A DNA stretch of 64,000 nt, from the NCBI GenBank assembly GCA_963665265.2, contig OY762224.2, positions 3,472,001 through 3,536,000 of the forward strand, written 5' to 3'. Shown piece by piece: positions 29,853 to 38,281 of this stretch. This stretch comes from CAXXHQ01 sp963665265. Its GTDB lineage: Bacteria; Planctomycetota; Planctomycetia; Pirellulales; Thermoguttaceae. A program made the position numbers and the translations under genes. How positions within the stretch are numbered: position 1 is the first letter of the stretch; every line of letters starts with the position of its first letter. The notes beneath the pieces were generated by a model. The model was not told the origin of the DNA. It did no database searches and was given only the letters and a program-made list of their open reading frames with translations.

Positions 29853-31817
29853 ATGAACGTCATTCCCGCGATAACCATCGTCGCCGCCGCGTTTTTCGCC
29901 CAAGCGACTCCCAAAGACGACGAGGCTTTACAGTCCGCCGTCCGCGCCGCCGTCGAGAAAGCGGCCCCGGTCATCGTCCGCATTGAAACGATCGGCGGAC
30001 TCGAATCGGGACAAAACGCTACTTTCGGCCAAGGCCCCACGACCGGTCTCATCGTCGACGCCGAAGGTTACGTCGTCTCGTCCGCCTTTAACTTCGCCGA
30101 GAAGCCTGATACGATCCTCGTCCGATTGGCCGACGGCTCGCGAAAATCGGCGAAATTCATCGCGGTCGACAAAGCCCGCTCGCTCGTCCTGCTAAAAATC
30201 GAATCCGATAAGCCGCTTCCCGTCGCCGAAGTCGCTCCGCAAAAGGAATTGCGAGTCGGTCAGTGGACCGTCGCCGCCGGTCGAACCTTCGACGGCGAAG
30301 CCCCTAACATTTCCTTGGGCATCTTGAGCGCGACCGATCGCGTTTGGGGAAAGGCGCTGCAAACCGACGCCGCCGTTTCGCCGAACAACTACGGCGGTCC
30401 GCTCCTTGATCTGCAAGGCCGCGTCCTTGGCGTTCTCGCCCCTCTTTCGCCCGACGGCAACGAAGCCGCCGGATTGGAATGGTACGACTCCGGCGTCGGA
30501 TTCGCCGTTCCGCTCGAAACGATTCTCAAAAAACTACCTCAGTGGAAAAAAGGGAAGGACTTGCTCCCCGGCGTGGTCGGCATCAGCATGAAGTCGAAAA
30601 ACGTCTTTACTGAAGATTCAACGCTCGGCCCGACTCGTCCGCAATCCCCCGCCTCCGCAGCCGACATCCGCGCCGGCGATCGCGTCGTTCAAATCGACGA
30701 CCGAAAAATTACTCGCTCGGCCGACGTCAAAGAGGAGCTAGGGCGACGCTACGCCGGCGACGAAATGCGAATTACCGTCGCGCGAGGAGAAGAACGCCTG
30801 GAAAAGAACATTTCGCTTGTCGCAAAACTGCCCCCCTATGAATTTCCTTACGTCGGTCTGCTGCCGATGCGCGACGAAGAGCCGAGAGAAAAGGCAGACG
30901 CGAATACATCGGGCGTCACGATCCGCTTCGTCTTCGCGAACAGTCCTGCCGCCCAAGCCGGCCTCAAACCCGGCGACGTACTCCTTTCCTTCAACGGGCA
31001 GGCTTTGAAAGATCGCGCCGCGACTGCCGGAAAATTGGCCGAACGCTCGCCGGGCGACTCCGTAAAGCTCCTCGTCCGAAGCGGTCCCGCCGAACGCGAA
31101 GTATCGCTCAAACTCGGCGCGTTGCCGAACGATCCGCCCCCGCAATCCTTGCCTCCCAGTCGAAAAACGCTCAACGACGAGGCCTCGAAGCAATCGCCGA
31201 ACGCCGGCATGACGAAACTGAAAATCGCTGAGTTCTCGAACGAGGCGTCGTTCTATTCGCCTATCACTTACGAATCGGCGAAGCCGTGCGGACTGGTCCT
31301 TTGGCTGCACGGAACCGATGGCGTCAAGCCCGACGACTTGCTCAAACAATGGCGAGGCTCCTGCGATTCGCTCGGCCTGATTCTCGTCGCGCCGAAATCG
31401 TCCGACGGCAAAAAATGGACATCCTCCGATCGGCAATACCTGCCGCGACTCCTCGCGCATTTCTCCGCCCAGTTTGAAATTGATCCCGCCCGCACGGTCG
31501 TCGTGGCCGACGGCGCCGCAAGTCAAACGGCGTTGGCCTTGGCCGCCCAATTACGCGGCATGTTCCAAGGTTTGGCGATTCTTCGAGCGGCCCCGTCGAA
31601 ATTCACTTTTGAAAACGAACCTTCGCGCCGTCTTTGCTTCTACGTCGCGGCAAGCGATAAAGAATTGCTCTCGAAATCGAATAAGAAAACGCTCGACGAT
31701 CTGAAGAAAGAACAAGTTCCGCTGCAAGTCGTGAAGCGGAACGACGCCTCGACGCCGCTGGCCGACGATGAAATCGAAGCGCTCGCCCAATGGATCGACG
31801 CGCTCGATCGACTGTGA
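29853..31817 (+). CDS. HtrA-like pseudoprotease, two PDZ domains and hydrolase-like C-terminus
   Basis: 654 residues with a signal peptide (about 1-19). The protease domain has lost all three residues: VVSSAFNF at the His site, ARSLVLLKI at the Asp site and SPNNYGGPL (Tyr at about 180) at the Ser site. Two PDZ domains follow (about 245-335 and 345-430). The C-terminal 180 residues look like an alpha/beta-hydrolase: CGLVLWLHGTDG, then TVVVADGAASQTALALA where the nucleophile elbow should be, then a closing helix. The elbow has no Ser in the GxSxG position, so this part may also be inactive. It ends the operon, 12 bases from the convergent SecA gene. Confidence 0.85.
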   Translation: MNVIPAITIVAAAFFAQATPKDDEALQSAVRAAVEKAAPVIVRIETIGGLESGQNATFGQGPTTGLIVDAEGYVVSSAFNFAEKPDTILVRLADGSRKSAKFIAVDKARSLVLLKIESDKPLPVAEVAPQKELRVGQWTVAAGRTFDGEAPNISLGILSATDRVWGKALQTDAAVSPNNYGGPLLDLQGRVLGVLAPLSPDGNEAAGLEWYDSGVGFAVPLETILKKLPQWKKGKDLLPGVVGISMKSKNVFTEDSTLGPTRPQSPASAADIRAGDRVVQIDDRKITRSADVKEELGRRYAGDEMRITVARGEERLEKNISLVAKLPPYEFPYVGLLPMRDEEPREKADANTSGVTIRFVFANSPAAQAGLKPGDVLLSFNGQALKDRAATAGKLAERSPGDSVKLLVRSGPAEREVSLKLGALPNDPPPQSLPPSRKTLNDEASKQSPNAGMTKLKIAEFSNEASFYSPITYESAKPCGLVLWLHGTDGVKPDDLLKQWRGSCDSLGLILVAPKSSDGKKWTSSDRQYLPRLLAHFSAQFEIDPARTVVVADGAASQTALALAAQLRGMFQGLAILRAAPSKFTFENEPSRRLCFYVAASDKELLSKSNKKTLDDLKKEQVPLQVVKRNDASTPLADDEIEALAQWIDALDRL

Positions 31818-31829
31818 TCAACCGGCCGG

Positions 31830-33788
31830 TTACGAGCCCGGCGTGTCGAGATATGGGTCTTGTCCCATTTGAATTTGCATTTTTTTCCGCTCTTTTTCGT
31901 AATAGAGCAAGGCCTTGCGCTGACGAAATTGTTTTTTCTCGACCTTTCGCTGCCCGCGCCGAAATAGCTTGCCGTAGCTATCGAAACGGTCGTCATTCTC
32001 CTCGCCAATCTCCTTGAGCTTCTTCGCCTTCTCCGGCCCGAAACCGTTGAGAATTAAATCATCTTCGAGCGAAAGATACTGCCGGAAGGTGCCGGGATCG
32101 CCTTGTCGCCCGCAACGCCCGATCAATTGGCGATCAATACGGCTCGAATCGTGCATCTCGGTGCAAATAACATGCAGCCCTCCTTTTTCATGCACGCCTT
32201 CGCCGAGCTTGATATCGGTGCCTCGCCCTGCCATGTTCGTCGAAACCGTAACCTTGCCCGGCTGCCCAGCCCGGGAGACGATGTCCGCCTCAATGTCAAT
32301 ATGATTCGCGTTCAATACTTCATGCTCGACGCCGCGTTCCACAAGCAATTTCGCGATAATCTCGGACTTGTCGATGGAGCGAGTACCGATCAGCACCGGC
32401 CGCCCTTCGGCATGCAGCGTCGCAACCTCCTCGGCCACGGCACGCCATTTCGCGTCGGCGTTGCCGAAAACCATATCCGGGCAACGCTGCCGAATCGCAG
32501 GACGGTTCGTTGGAATCGGTAACACGCAGCACTTGTAAATTTTTCGCAACTCTCGGGCCGACCCCATCGCCGTCCCCGTCATGCCCGACAAATATTCATA
32601 ACGCAAGAAGAAATCCTGCACAGTAATACGGGCCGCTTGGCCCGCGGCAATCGAAACTTCAACGTCCTCTTTCGCTTCGACCGCCTGATGTATTCCCTCG
32701 CGCCATTTGCGTCCCTCGGCCAAACGGCCAGTAAATTCGTCGACGATGACGATCTCGCCGTCCTTGACGACGTACTGCCTATCGAGAATATATTCGCGAT
32801 CGACGAAAATCGCCCGCTCAAGATACTGATAGATGTTGACCATGCCAACCTTGTCCATCACGTCGGGCTTCGACATCAGGCGAGCCTTCTGCCGGCCTTC
32901 ACGGGTCAACTCCACCTTCCGCTTTTCATGGTCGTATTCGTAATCCTCGTCTTCGATGAACTCGCCGATGACTTTGGCGCTCCACTTATAGCATTCGACG
33001 GCCAACTTTTCCTCTTCCGTCGGAAGCGCGCTGATAATCAACGGCGTGCTCGCCTCGTCAATTAGAATGCTGTCCGCCTCGTCAACCAGCGCAAAATAGG
33101 GATCGCGTTGCACCGGCTTTTCGTCCTTACCCGCCTCGATTTTGCCCAACATTCCGCCAATCAAGTCGGTTTGCCCTTGAGCGATCTGCCGCAACAACAA
33201 GCGGTCGCGTAAAAAATCGAATCCGAATTCCTTGGCCGTCCCGTAGGTGACGTCGCAGGCGTAAGCTTTGCGCCGATCGTCCTGCGACATTTGCCCTTCG
33301 ACGACGCCGACGGTCAACCCCAACGCCTTATAAATCGGCTCCATTAATTGAGCGTCTCGTTTGGCCAAATAGTCGTTGACCGTGGCCAACTGACAGCCTT
33401 TGCCGGTGAGCGCGTAAATATAGAGCGGCAGCGTGGCGGTCAACGTTTTACCTTCGCCCGTCTGCATTTCGACGATCGACCGATTGAAAATGCAAACGCC
33501 GCCCAATAACTGCACGTCGAAGTGGCGCATGTTTTTCGTGCGTCGCCCCGCCTCGCGCACCAAGGCGTAGGCCTCGGGCAACAGCCGCTTCAAGGGCTCT
33601 CCGCTTTTCGCGCGATAGCGCAAGGCCAAGCTCCGTTTGCGAAGTTGGTAATCGTCCAACTCCATCAGCTCCGGCTCGAAAGAGGCGATTTTCGGCAACG
33701 CCGCCGCCCAATGCGCGAGACGCCATTGATTGACGCCGCGAAAAATTGCGGAGAACTCGGCGATCGGCCCGGTGGAAATAACGCTCAC
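31830..33788 (-). CDS. SecA-family translocase ATPase, short paralogue
   Basis: 652 residues against about 900 in typical SecA. Both motor domains are complete: Walker A MQTGEGKT (108-115), DEADS (236-240), the preprotein cross-linking region, GRGTDIKLG (521-529) and GRCGRQGDPG (557-566). The protein ends soon after the start of the helical scaffold (QRKVEKKQFRQRKALLYY). The two-helix finger, the helical wing domain and the zinc-binding tail are therefore absent. The motor should hydrolyse ATP, but the part that pushes substrate into SecYEG is missing. It may be a specialised or accessory SecA. It is preceded by a lipoprotein gene on the same strand. Confidence 0.88.
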   Translation of the reverse strand: MSVISTGPIAEFSAIFRGVNQWRLAHWAAALPKIASFEPELMELDDYQLRKRSLALRYRAKSGEPLKRLLPEAYALVREAGRRTKNMRHFDVQLLGGVCIFNRSIVEMQTGEGKTLTATLPLYIYALTGKGCQLATVNDYLAKRDAQLMEPIYKALGLTVGVVEGQMSQDDRRKAYACDVTYGTAKEFGFDFLRDRLLLRQIAQGQTDLIGGMLGKIEAGKDEKPVQRDPYFALVDEADSILIDEASTPLIISALPTEEEKLAVECYKWSAKVIGEFIEDEDYEYDHEKRKVELTREGRQKARLMSKPDVMDKVGMVNIYQYLERAIFVDREYILDRQYVVKDGEIVIVDEFTGRLAEGRKWREGIHQAVEAKEDVEVSIAAGQAARITVQDFFLRYEYLSGMTGTAMGSARELRKIYKCCVLPIPTNRPAIRQRCPDMVFGNADAKWRAVAEEVATLHAEGRPVLIGTRSIDKSEIIAKLLVERGVEHEVLNANHIDIEADIVSRAGQPGKVTVSTNMAGRGTDIKLGEGVHEKGGLHVICTEMHDSSRIDRQLIGRCGRQGDPGTFRQYLSLEDDLILNGFGPEKAKKLKEIGEENDDRFDSYGKLFRRGQRKVEKKQFRQRKALLYYEKERKKMQIQMGQDPYLDTPGS

Positions 33789-33872
33789 GGCTGTAGAATC
33801 TCGATGGTATTCGTTTTCTCTATGGTATTACACGCCGTAGGCGAGCCGTTCGTGCGCATCAAGCAAAAGAAA

Positions 33873-35006
33873 TCACTCGTCAACGTGCCGCCACCCCGAT
33901 GCGACGGCATCGCCTAAAGGAGCGCTCGCAACCGCGGGTTTCGCCTGGGCGACGCCGTAACGCCGCTGGGCCGCCGCCGATAGATAACCGGCCGGGGCCA
34001 CGCCCGAATCAACGCCTCGCCCTCCGGCGTAAACCGAACCGGCCTGCGACAAGGTTTGCGGCACATTTTCGGCGACGCCGTTCGGTGCCGCGTTCGATTC
34101 GGACGCCTTCGCCGCCGTGTCGTCAATCGGCATCGGCGAATTTGTCGCCGCCGTTTGCATGCGACCGTTCGCCGCGCCTTGATTATTATAACTCGCCCCC
34201 GGCTGGCCGTAAGGACTGGGCGCCGTTCCGCCGGATGAAGCTCCGTTCGGAATTCCGAAACCGCCGCTCGTGCCGCTGGGGGTTCCTTGTGACGGATAGC
34301 CCGACGGATACGGCCGCGAACCGCTTAAAGAGCCCGTCCCCGAATTCGTATAGGGCGAAAGCATGTTTCCGCCGCGTCCCGCTTGACCTCCGATGGCGCT
34401 CGGCGTCGGCGTTCCGGCCGGAACCGAACGAGAACCGGAAGGATTCGTCGGCGAAACGGAAGTCATCGGCTGAGTGGTCGGTTGCGATCCGCCCATACTC
34501 GACGACGGGCCGAACTGCGGAGGCGCCTGGCCGTATTGCGACGCTCCTTGCCCATACTGAGCGGGAGCCTGTCCGTATTGCTGCGGAGTTTTACCAAATT
34601 GAGGCGACGGTTGCATCGGCTGCGTGGCCGTCGAAGCGGTCGGCGATTGCTGAGGATACGTTCCGCCCGCATACCCGTTCGGTCGAGGAGTCGTAGCCGC
34701 CCCATAGGTCTGATTGTTCGACGGCAAGCTCGAATTGGCCGAAAAGCCGGGGGCCGAAGTCATGCCGGAAGGACCGGTCGGCGAGAAACCGCCGCTCGGT
34801 TGCGAAGAAGTCGTCGGAATGCTGGGTACGGGGACGGCTCCCTGCGGTTGCGAGGCGAAATAAGGATCTGGATTCGTCGGTCCCGCGCTCCCCGTCGAGG
34901 GCGGCGGAATCGTCGTTCGCCCGAAAAATGGGTCGGACGTCGGCGTCTGCGATCTGCAGCCCAAAGCGAGGCATAAGCAGCTAGCTAGCACGACGTTCCG
35001 CACCAT
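33873..35006 (-). CDS. Low-complexity Pro/Gly/Gln/Ser-rich lipoprotein
   Basis: 377 residues from the ATG at 35006, preferred over an in-frame ATG at 35024 because GGGAG lies eight bases upstream. The start is a lipoprotein signal with a lipobox-like ALGC (Cys at about 17). The remainder is almost free of predicted structure: Pro, Gly, Ser, Gln, Thr and Asn dominate, with QYGQA-type repeats at about 136-167 and another Gly/Ser-rich block to about 290. It may be a disordered envelope or surface protein. It lies upstream of the SecA paralogue on the same strand with an 84-base gap. There is no known family. Confidence 0.7.
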   Translation of the reverse strand: MVRNVVLASCLCLALGCRSQTPTSDPFFGRTTIPPPSTGSAGPTNPDPYFASQPQGAVPVPSIPTTSSQPSGGFSPTGPSGMTSAPGFSANSSLPSNNQTYGAATTPRPNGYAGGTYPQQSPTASTATQPMQPSPQFGKTPQQYGQAPAQYGQGASQYGQAPPQFGPSSSMGGSQPTTQPMTSVSPTNPSGSRSVPAGTPTPSAIGGQAGRGGNMLSPYTNSGTGSLSGSRPYPSGYPSQGTPSGTSGGFGIPNGASSGGTAPSPYGQPGASYNNQGAANGRMQTAATNSPMPIDDTAAKASESNAAPNGVAENVPQTLSQAGSVYAGGRGVDSGVAPAGYLSAAAQRRYGVAQAKPAVASAPLGDAVASGWRHVDE

Positions 35007-35359
35007 GCGGCAGACTCCCTTCATTCGATGTTTTCAGTGTTCCAAACGTAATTTCCCGGCGCGGCAAACGCCGATCCCGAGAAAGCGGGGATAGCTTAAC
35101 AATTCCCCCTATCCTGTCTAGGGCAATTTGGCGAAAAGTTGAATTTTTCGGCGGTTAGCCACGCCGCCGCTGGCAGAATAATTCGCGTCCGCTTATTAGA
35201 CGTCCCCATCGCGTCTTGAAAAACGCCCAAAAACAAACCGCAGCAACTACTCCTTCTGAGCTAACCATGTTAAGCTAGCTACTTACTAGGCGCCAACGCT
35301 GCTTATCCCGACCGTTGTTTTTTTACCGTGACGCTCGTCACCCAGTCTCAAAGCATGCT
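35007..35359. other. Divergent intergenic region
   Basis: 353 bases between the minus-strand lipoprotein and the plus-strand CPBP gene. It must hold promoters for both directions. An AT-rich stretch lies at 35275-35330, but no promoter pair, hairpin terminator or RNA gene could be supported. Confidence 0.4.
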
Positions 35360-36088
35360 ATGGACCGCAACTCCGCAAAATCAAACCGCGTCGGCAATTT
35401 GTCCAAGCTGCCTGCAATCGCTCCCTTGAATCGTCAAGACTGGATCGAAATGTTGGCAATTTTGCTAATAACTTTCGTTCCCGTCATGCTGGGGATATTT
35501 AAGACGATTGGAAAAATTCCTAAAGCGCCCGACATACTTTCTCTCCTGAACTCCATCCCGGACGATCTCGGATTATCGCTCGTCATCTGGCTTTTCTTAT
35601 TCCGCAGTCCCTCTTTTAAGAATCTGTTCAAACGCCGTTCCTCATTTCAATGGCTATTTGACCTTTTTTTAATTTGCATGATCGTTTGCGGCAATCGACT
35701 GCTTAAAGACTTCTCCTCTTTCATTGCACCTGCGGCAGGTCTTCCAGATTGGAAAACACGAGCGTACCCAATAATCACTGCCCCCTTTGCCACAGCCTAC
35801 GTCATACACTACTTTTTCGGCGCGCTCTATGAAGAATCCGTTCGTGTATTTTGGCTGACTCGAGTTCGGCAAATTCCGCATTGCGGGCCATATCTAACTA
35901 ATCTCGTGGCCGCAACGCTCTTCGCCTTACCGCATGGATATGCCCCCGCCGGAATGCTCTCTGTTTTTATTACCGGCGTTTTCTACGGAATAGTATATCA
36001 AACAACGCGACGGTTTCATTGCCTCGTCATCGCCCATTGGATCAGCAACATAATACTCATGATTACGTTTGACCGTTGGTCTCTATAA
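35360..36088 (+). CDS. CPBP-family intramembrane metalloprotease
   Basis: 242 residues from the ATG at 35360; a non-ATG start at 35315 is possible but less likely. Six or more membrane helices are visible. The CPBP (Abi, Rce1-like) motifs are in order: EESVR at 158-162, FALPHGY with H192, and HWISN with H226. This family cleaves membrane-bound substrates; some members confer immunity to bacteriocins. The gene is less GC-rich than its neighbours and stands alone, so it may have been acquired. The substrate is unknown. Confidence 0.85.
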   Translation: MDRNSAKSNRVGNLSKLPAIAPLNRQDWIEMLAILLITFVPVMLGIFKTIGKIPKAPDILSLLNSIPDDLGLSLVIWLFLFRSPSFKNLFKRRSSFQWLFDLFLICMIVCGNRLLKDFSSFIAPAAGLPDWKTRAYPIITAPFATAYVIHYFFGALYEESVRVFWLTRVRQIPHCGPYLTNLVAATLFALPHGYAPAGMLSVFITGVFYGIVYQTTRRFHCLVIAHWISNIILMITFDRWSL

Positions 36089-36158
36089 ACGCCCGAAAAG
36101 AGCCGTTCGCCCCGATCGAAAGAAACGCCCTGCGGCCGCCCCCTTTGCAACCTCGTCT

Positions 36159-36359
36159 TTAATGGAACCGCTTCTCCTTCACTTCCTCGGGAAGCGGTTC
36201 GCCAAGCGGCGGCAACGGAAACGGCTTGTCGGCCCCTTCGATCTTCGGCAATTCGTAGGTAATCTCGCCTAATTCCTTCTCCGAAACGCCGTGATCGCAG
36301 CCAACGCCAAACGCTGCAACCAAAAATCCGCCGCAAATGCAAAAGATGACTCGTCGCAT
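36159..36359 (-). CDS. Small lipoprotein
   Basis: 66 residues from the ATG at 36359. The frame is open upstream to 36500, but that part has the look of an arginine-rich shadow of queG. The peptide opens with MRRVIFCICGGFLVAAFGVGC, a signal ending in a lipobox-like GVGC, and continues with an acidic stretch and a Pro-rich tail (KPFPLPPLGEPLPEE). A short AAAGAGCG site precedes the start. It lies antiparallel to queG with a 113-base gap. There is no known family. Confidence 0.6.
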   Translation of the reverse strand: MRRVIFCICGGFLVAAFGVGCDHGVSEKELGEITYELPKIEGADKPFPLPPLGEPLPEEVKEKRFH

Positions 36360-36472
36360 GATCGCTCTTTGTTTTACAATAGATTGACGACAATCGATCC
36401 GCCGCAACGACGTTCGCCTTCCGTCGTCGTATAATTCCATTCTATTCGCAAAATCGTTTTTCGCAAAGCCGC

Positions 36473-37414
36473 ATGAACGCCTCGGAACTGACCGCCGCAC
36501 TGAAAGCCGAAGCCCTTCGGCTCGGTTTCGACCTCGTCGGAGCGACCGCCGCCGTCTCGAACGTGGACGCCGATCGCCTCGACGACTGGCTGGCCGACGG
36601 CTGCGCCGCCGAAATGCGGTACTTTGCCGACCGTCGCCACGCCTACCGCGACGTTAACGCCGTTTTGCCCGACGCGAAAAGCGTCCTCATGCTTGGGCTG
36701 AACTATCGCTCGGCCGAGCCAATCGCGCCGGCGACAGGGCAGGGGAGCGTTTCGCGTTACGCCTGGGGCGCCGACTACCACGAAATTATTCGCGACAAGC
36801 TCCGGCGCCTCGCCGATTTTCACAGTCAATTGACGCCGCACGCCAAAACTCGCGCCGTCGTCGATACGGCGCCGTTCCACGAACGTCGCCACGCTCAATT
36901 GGCCGGCCTGGGCTGGATCGGCAAAAACTCGACGCTCATTAATCCGCGTTTCGGCAGTTGGTTTTTCATTGGCGCACTCCTCACGACCGAAGAGCTAACG
37001 GCTGACGCGCCGTTCGCCGAAGATCGCTGCGGAGAATGCCGTAAATGCTTAGACGCCTGTCCGACGGGCGCGCTGACCGCCCCGCATCGAATGGACGCCC
37101 GACGCTGCTTGAGCTACCTGACGATTGAATCGCGTGGGCCGATTCCCGGCGGATTTCATTCCGCCTGCGGTTCGCGATTGTTCGGCTGCGACGCCTGCCA
37201 AGACGCCTGTCCTTGGAATCGCGAAACGCCGACGACGGTCGAACCGGCCTTTTATCCTCGCTCGGGGATGAATCCGCTTTCGCTCGCCGAGTTGAATAAA
37301 ATAGACGACGCGGAATTTCGTCGCCGCTTCAAGGATACGCCGCTCGCCCGGGCCGGCCTCGCCGGACTCCTCCGAAACGCAGAGGTCGTTAAGAAGAATC
37401 AATCAAACCGTTAG
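36473..37414 (+). CDS. queG: Epoxyqueuosine reductase
   Basis: 313 residues. QueG reduces epoxyqueuosine to queuosine in tRNA, using cobalamin and two 4Fe-4S clusters. The catalytic Asp region reads AVVDTAPFHERRHA (D131). The cluster cysteines are visible: CGECRKCLDACP (C186, C189, C192, C196) and CGSRLFGCDACQDACP (C232, C239, C242, C246). The length is at the short end of the family, because the C-terminal HEAT-like extension of some members is missing. It is monocistronic, followed by a good hairpin terminator. The call is firm. Confidence 0.95.
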   Translation: MNASELTAALKAEALRLGFDLVGATAAVSNVDADRLDDWLADGCAAEMRYFADRRHAYRDVNAVLPDAKSVLMLGLNYRSAEPIAPATGQGSVSRYAWGADYHEIIRDKLRRLADFHSQLTPHAKTRAVVDTAPFHERRHAQLAGLGWIGKNSTLINPRFGSWFFIGALLTTEELTADAPFAEDRCGECRKCLDACPTGALTAPHRMDARRCLSYLTIESRGPIPGGFHSACGSRLFGCDACQDACPWNRETPTTVEPAFYPRSGMNPLSLAELNKIDDAEFRRRFKDTPLARAGLAGLLRNAEVVKKNQSNR

Positions 37415-37415
37415 T

Positions 37416-37443
37416 AATCTCCGGGGACTCACGCGGAGATTTT
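37416..37443 (+). terminator. Terminator of queG
   Basis: Perfect eight-base stem AATCTCCG / CGGAGATT with a ten-base loop, followed by TTTCTGTT. It begins two bases after the queG stop codon. Confidence 0.7.
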
Positions 37444-38281
37444 CTGTTCCCCCGACTAAAGCGCACGAGGCGGCCATTTCTTTTTGGAAACTTTTCCTTT
37501 CTCGACGTTTGCGTTATTTGTTTAAGGCGAAGTAAATACTCGCGCGACGTTACTAAGCGACGCTTACGTTTTGAGTCGGTTTCTCGTGAAATGCGCGCGT
37601 TTTCCGAGGAAAAGCGTCGTTTTCTCCATTGCGAAGGTAGAGTATTTCGAGGCATTCGACCTCCCCGCTTTCCTAAGAACTGAATTACCAAGGAGATAGG
37701 AACTCGCAAAATGGATATTGCCGAAAAACGAACGCACACTCGGCTCAGAGGAGACGACATAAGTTAGGTTCTTTCTTTTCGTTAGGGAAGCAAACGGCAT
37801 GAATTGTTTGAAAAAATGCATAACCTGTTTTTTTCGTTCGCGTGTCGTAAGTAGTTGGCGGGGAATATGTTTTCACCATCGAAACGCCGCGGAGGGCGTT
37901 GCCCACAGACCGATGCACAAGGAGTTAGGACGACGGCGAGGAGTTTTTTCGCCGACGGCGGGCAGTCAAATTGTCAAAGATCGGATCGCATTTCTGCGCG
38001 ACGATTCAGAGGAGCATCTTACAGAAACGCGCGGCACAATTTCTAGAAGAAAATCTAGGTAATATCGGTCGCCCCTATGGGGCTTTTGATGATATGCGGG
38101 CTTCATTCCGTGGGCTAACGCTAACCGCTTTAACAGGACGTCCCTGCGGGACGCCAGTAGATTTAGCGTCTGACATTTAAGCATAGGTGAACTACTACGC
38201 ACTGGTGAAATATACCGTATAATGCAGTTAGGTTAACTCTAAAAACGATACTTGTGCAACCTTTCTTTTAAGCAAACGTCT
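37444..38281. other. Long intergenic region without a supported gene
   Basis: 838 bases. Short open frames occur on both strands, but they are basic-residue-rich, lack ribosome sites and show no family features. Two palindromic units near 38071-38153 are listed separately. The rest shows no promoter, RNA or repeat that I could support. Confidence 0.5.
38071..38153. repeat. Degenerate palindromic repeat cluster
   Basis: GCCCCTATGGGGC (38071-38083) and CGTCCCTGCGGGACG (38139-38153) are two palindromic units about 55 bases apart, with GTGGGCTAACGCTAAC between them. From memory this resembles the multi-palindrome intergenic repeats found in planctomycetes, in decayed form. Copy number elsewhere in the genome cannot be checked here. 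Confidence 0.5.

Noticed and set aside
31820..31831. AACCGGCCGGTT palindrome between two convergent genes
   Set aside because: A 12-base palindrome without a loop or T run is not a convincing terminator, and it is far from any start, so an operator is unlikely.
34383..34976. A 197-codon arginine-rich open frame opposite the lipoprotein gene
   Set aside because: It is a shadow of the low-complexity coding region on the other strand.
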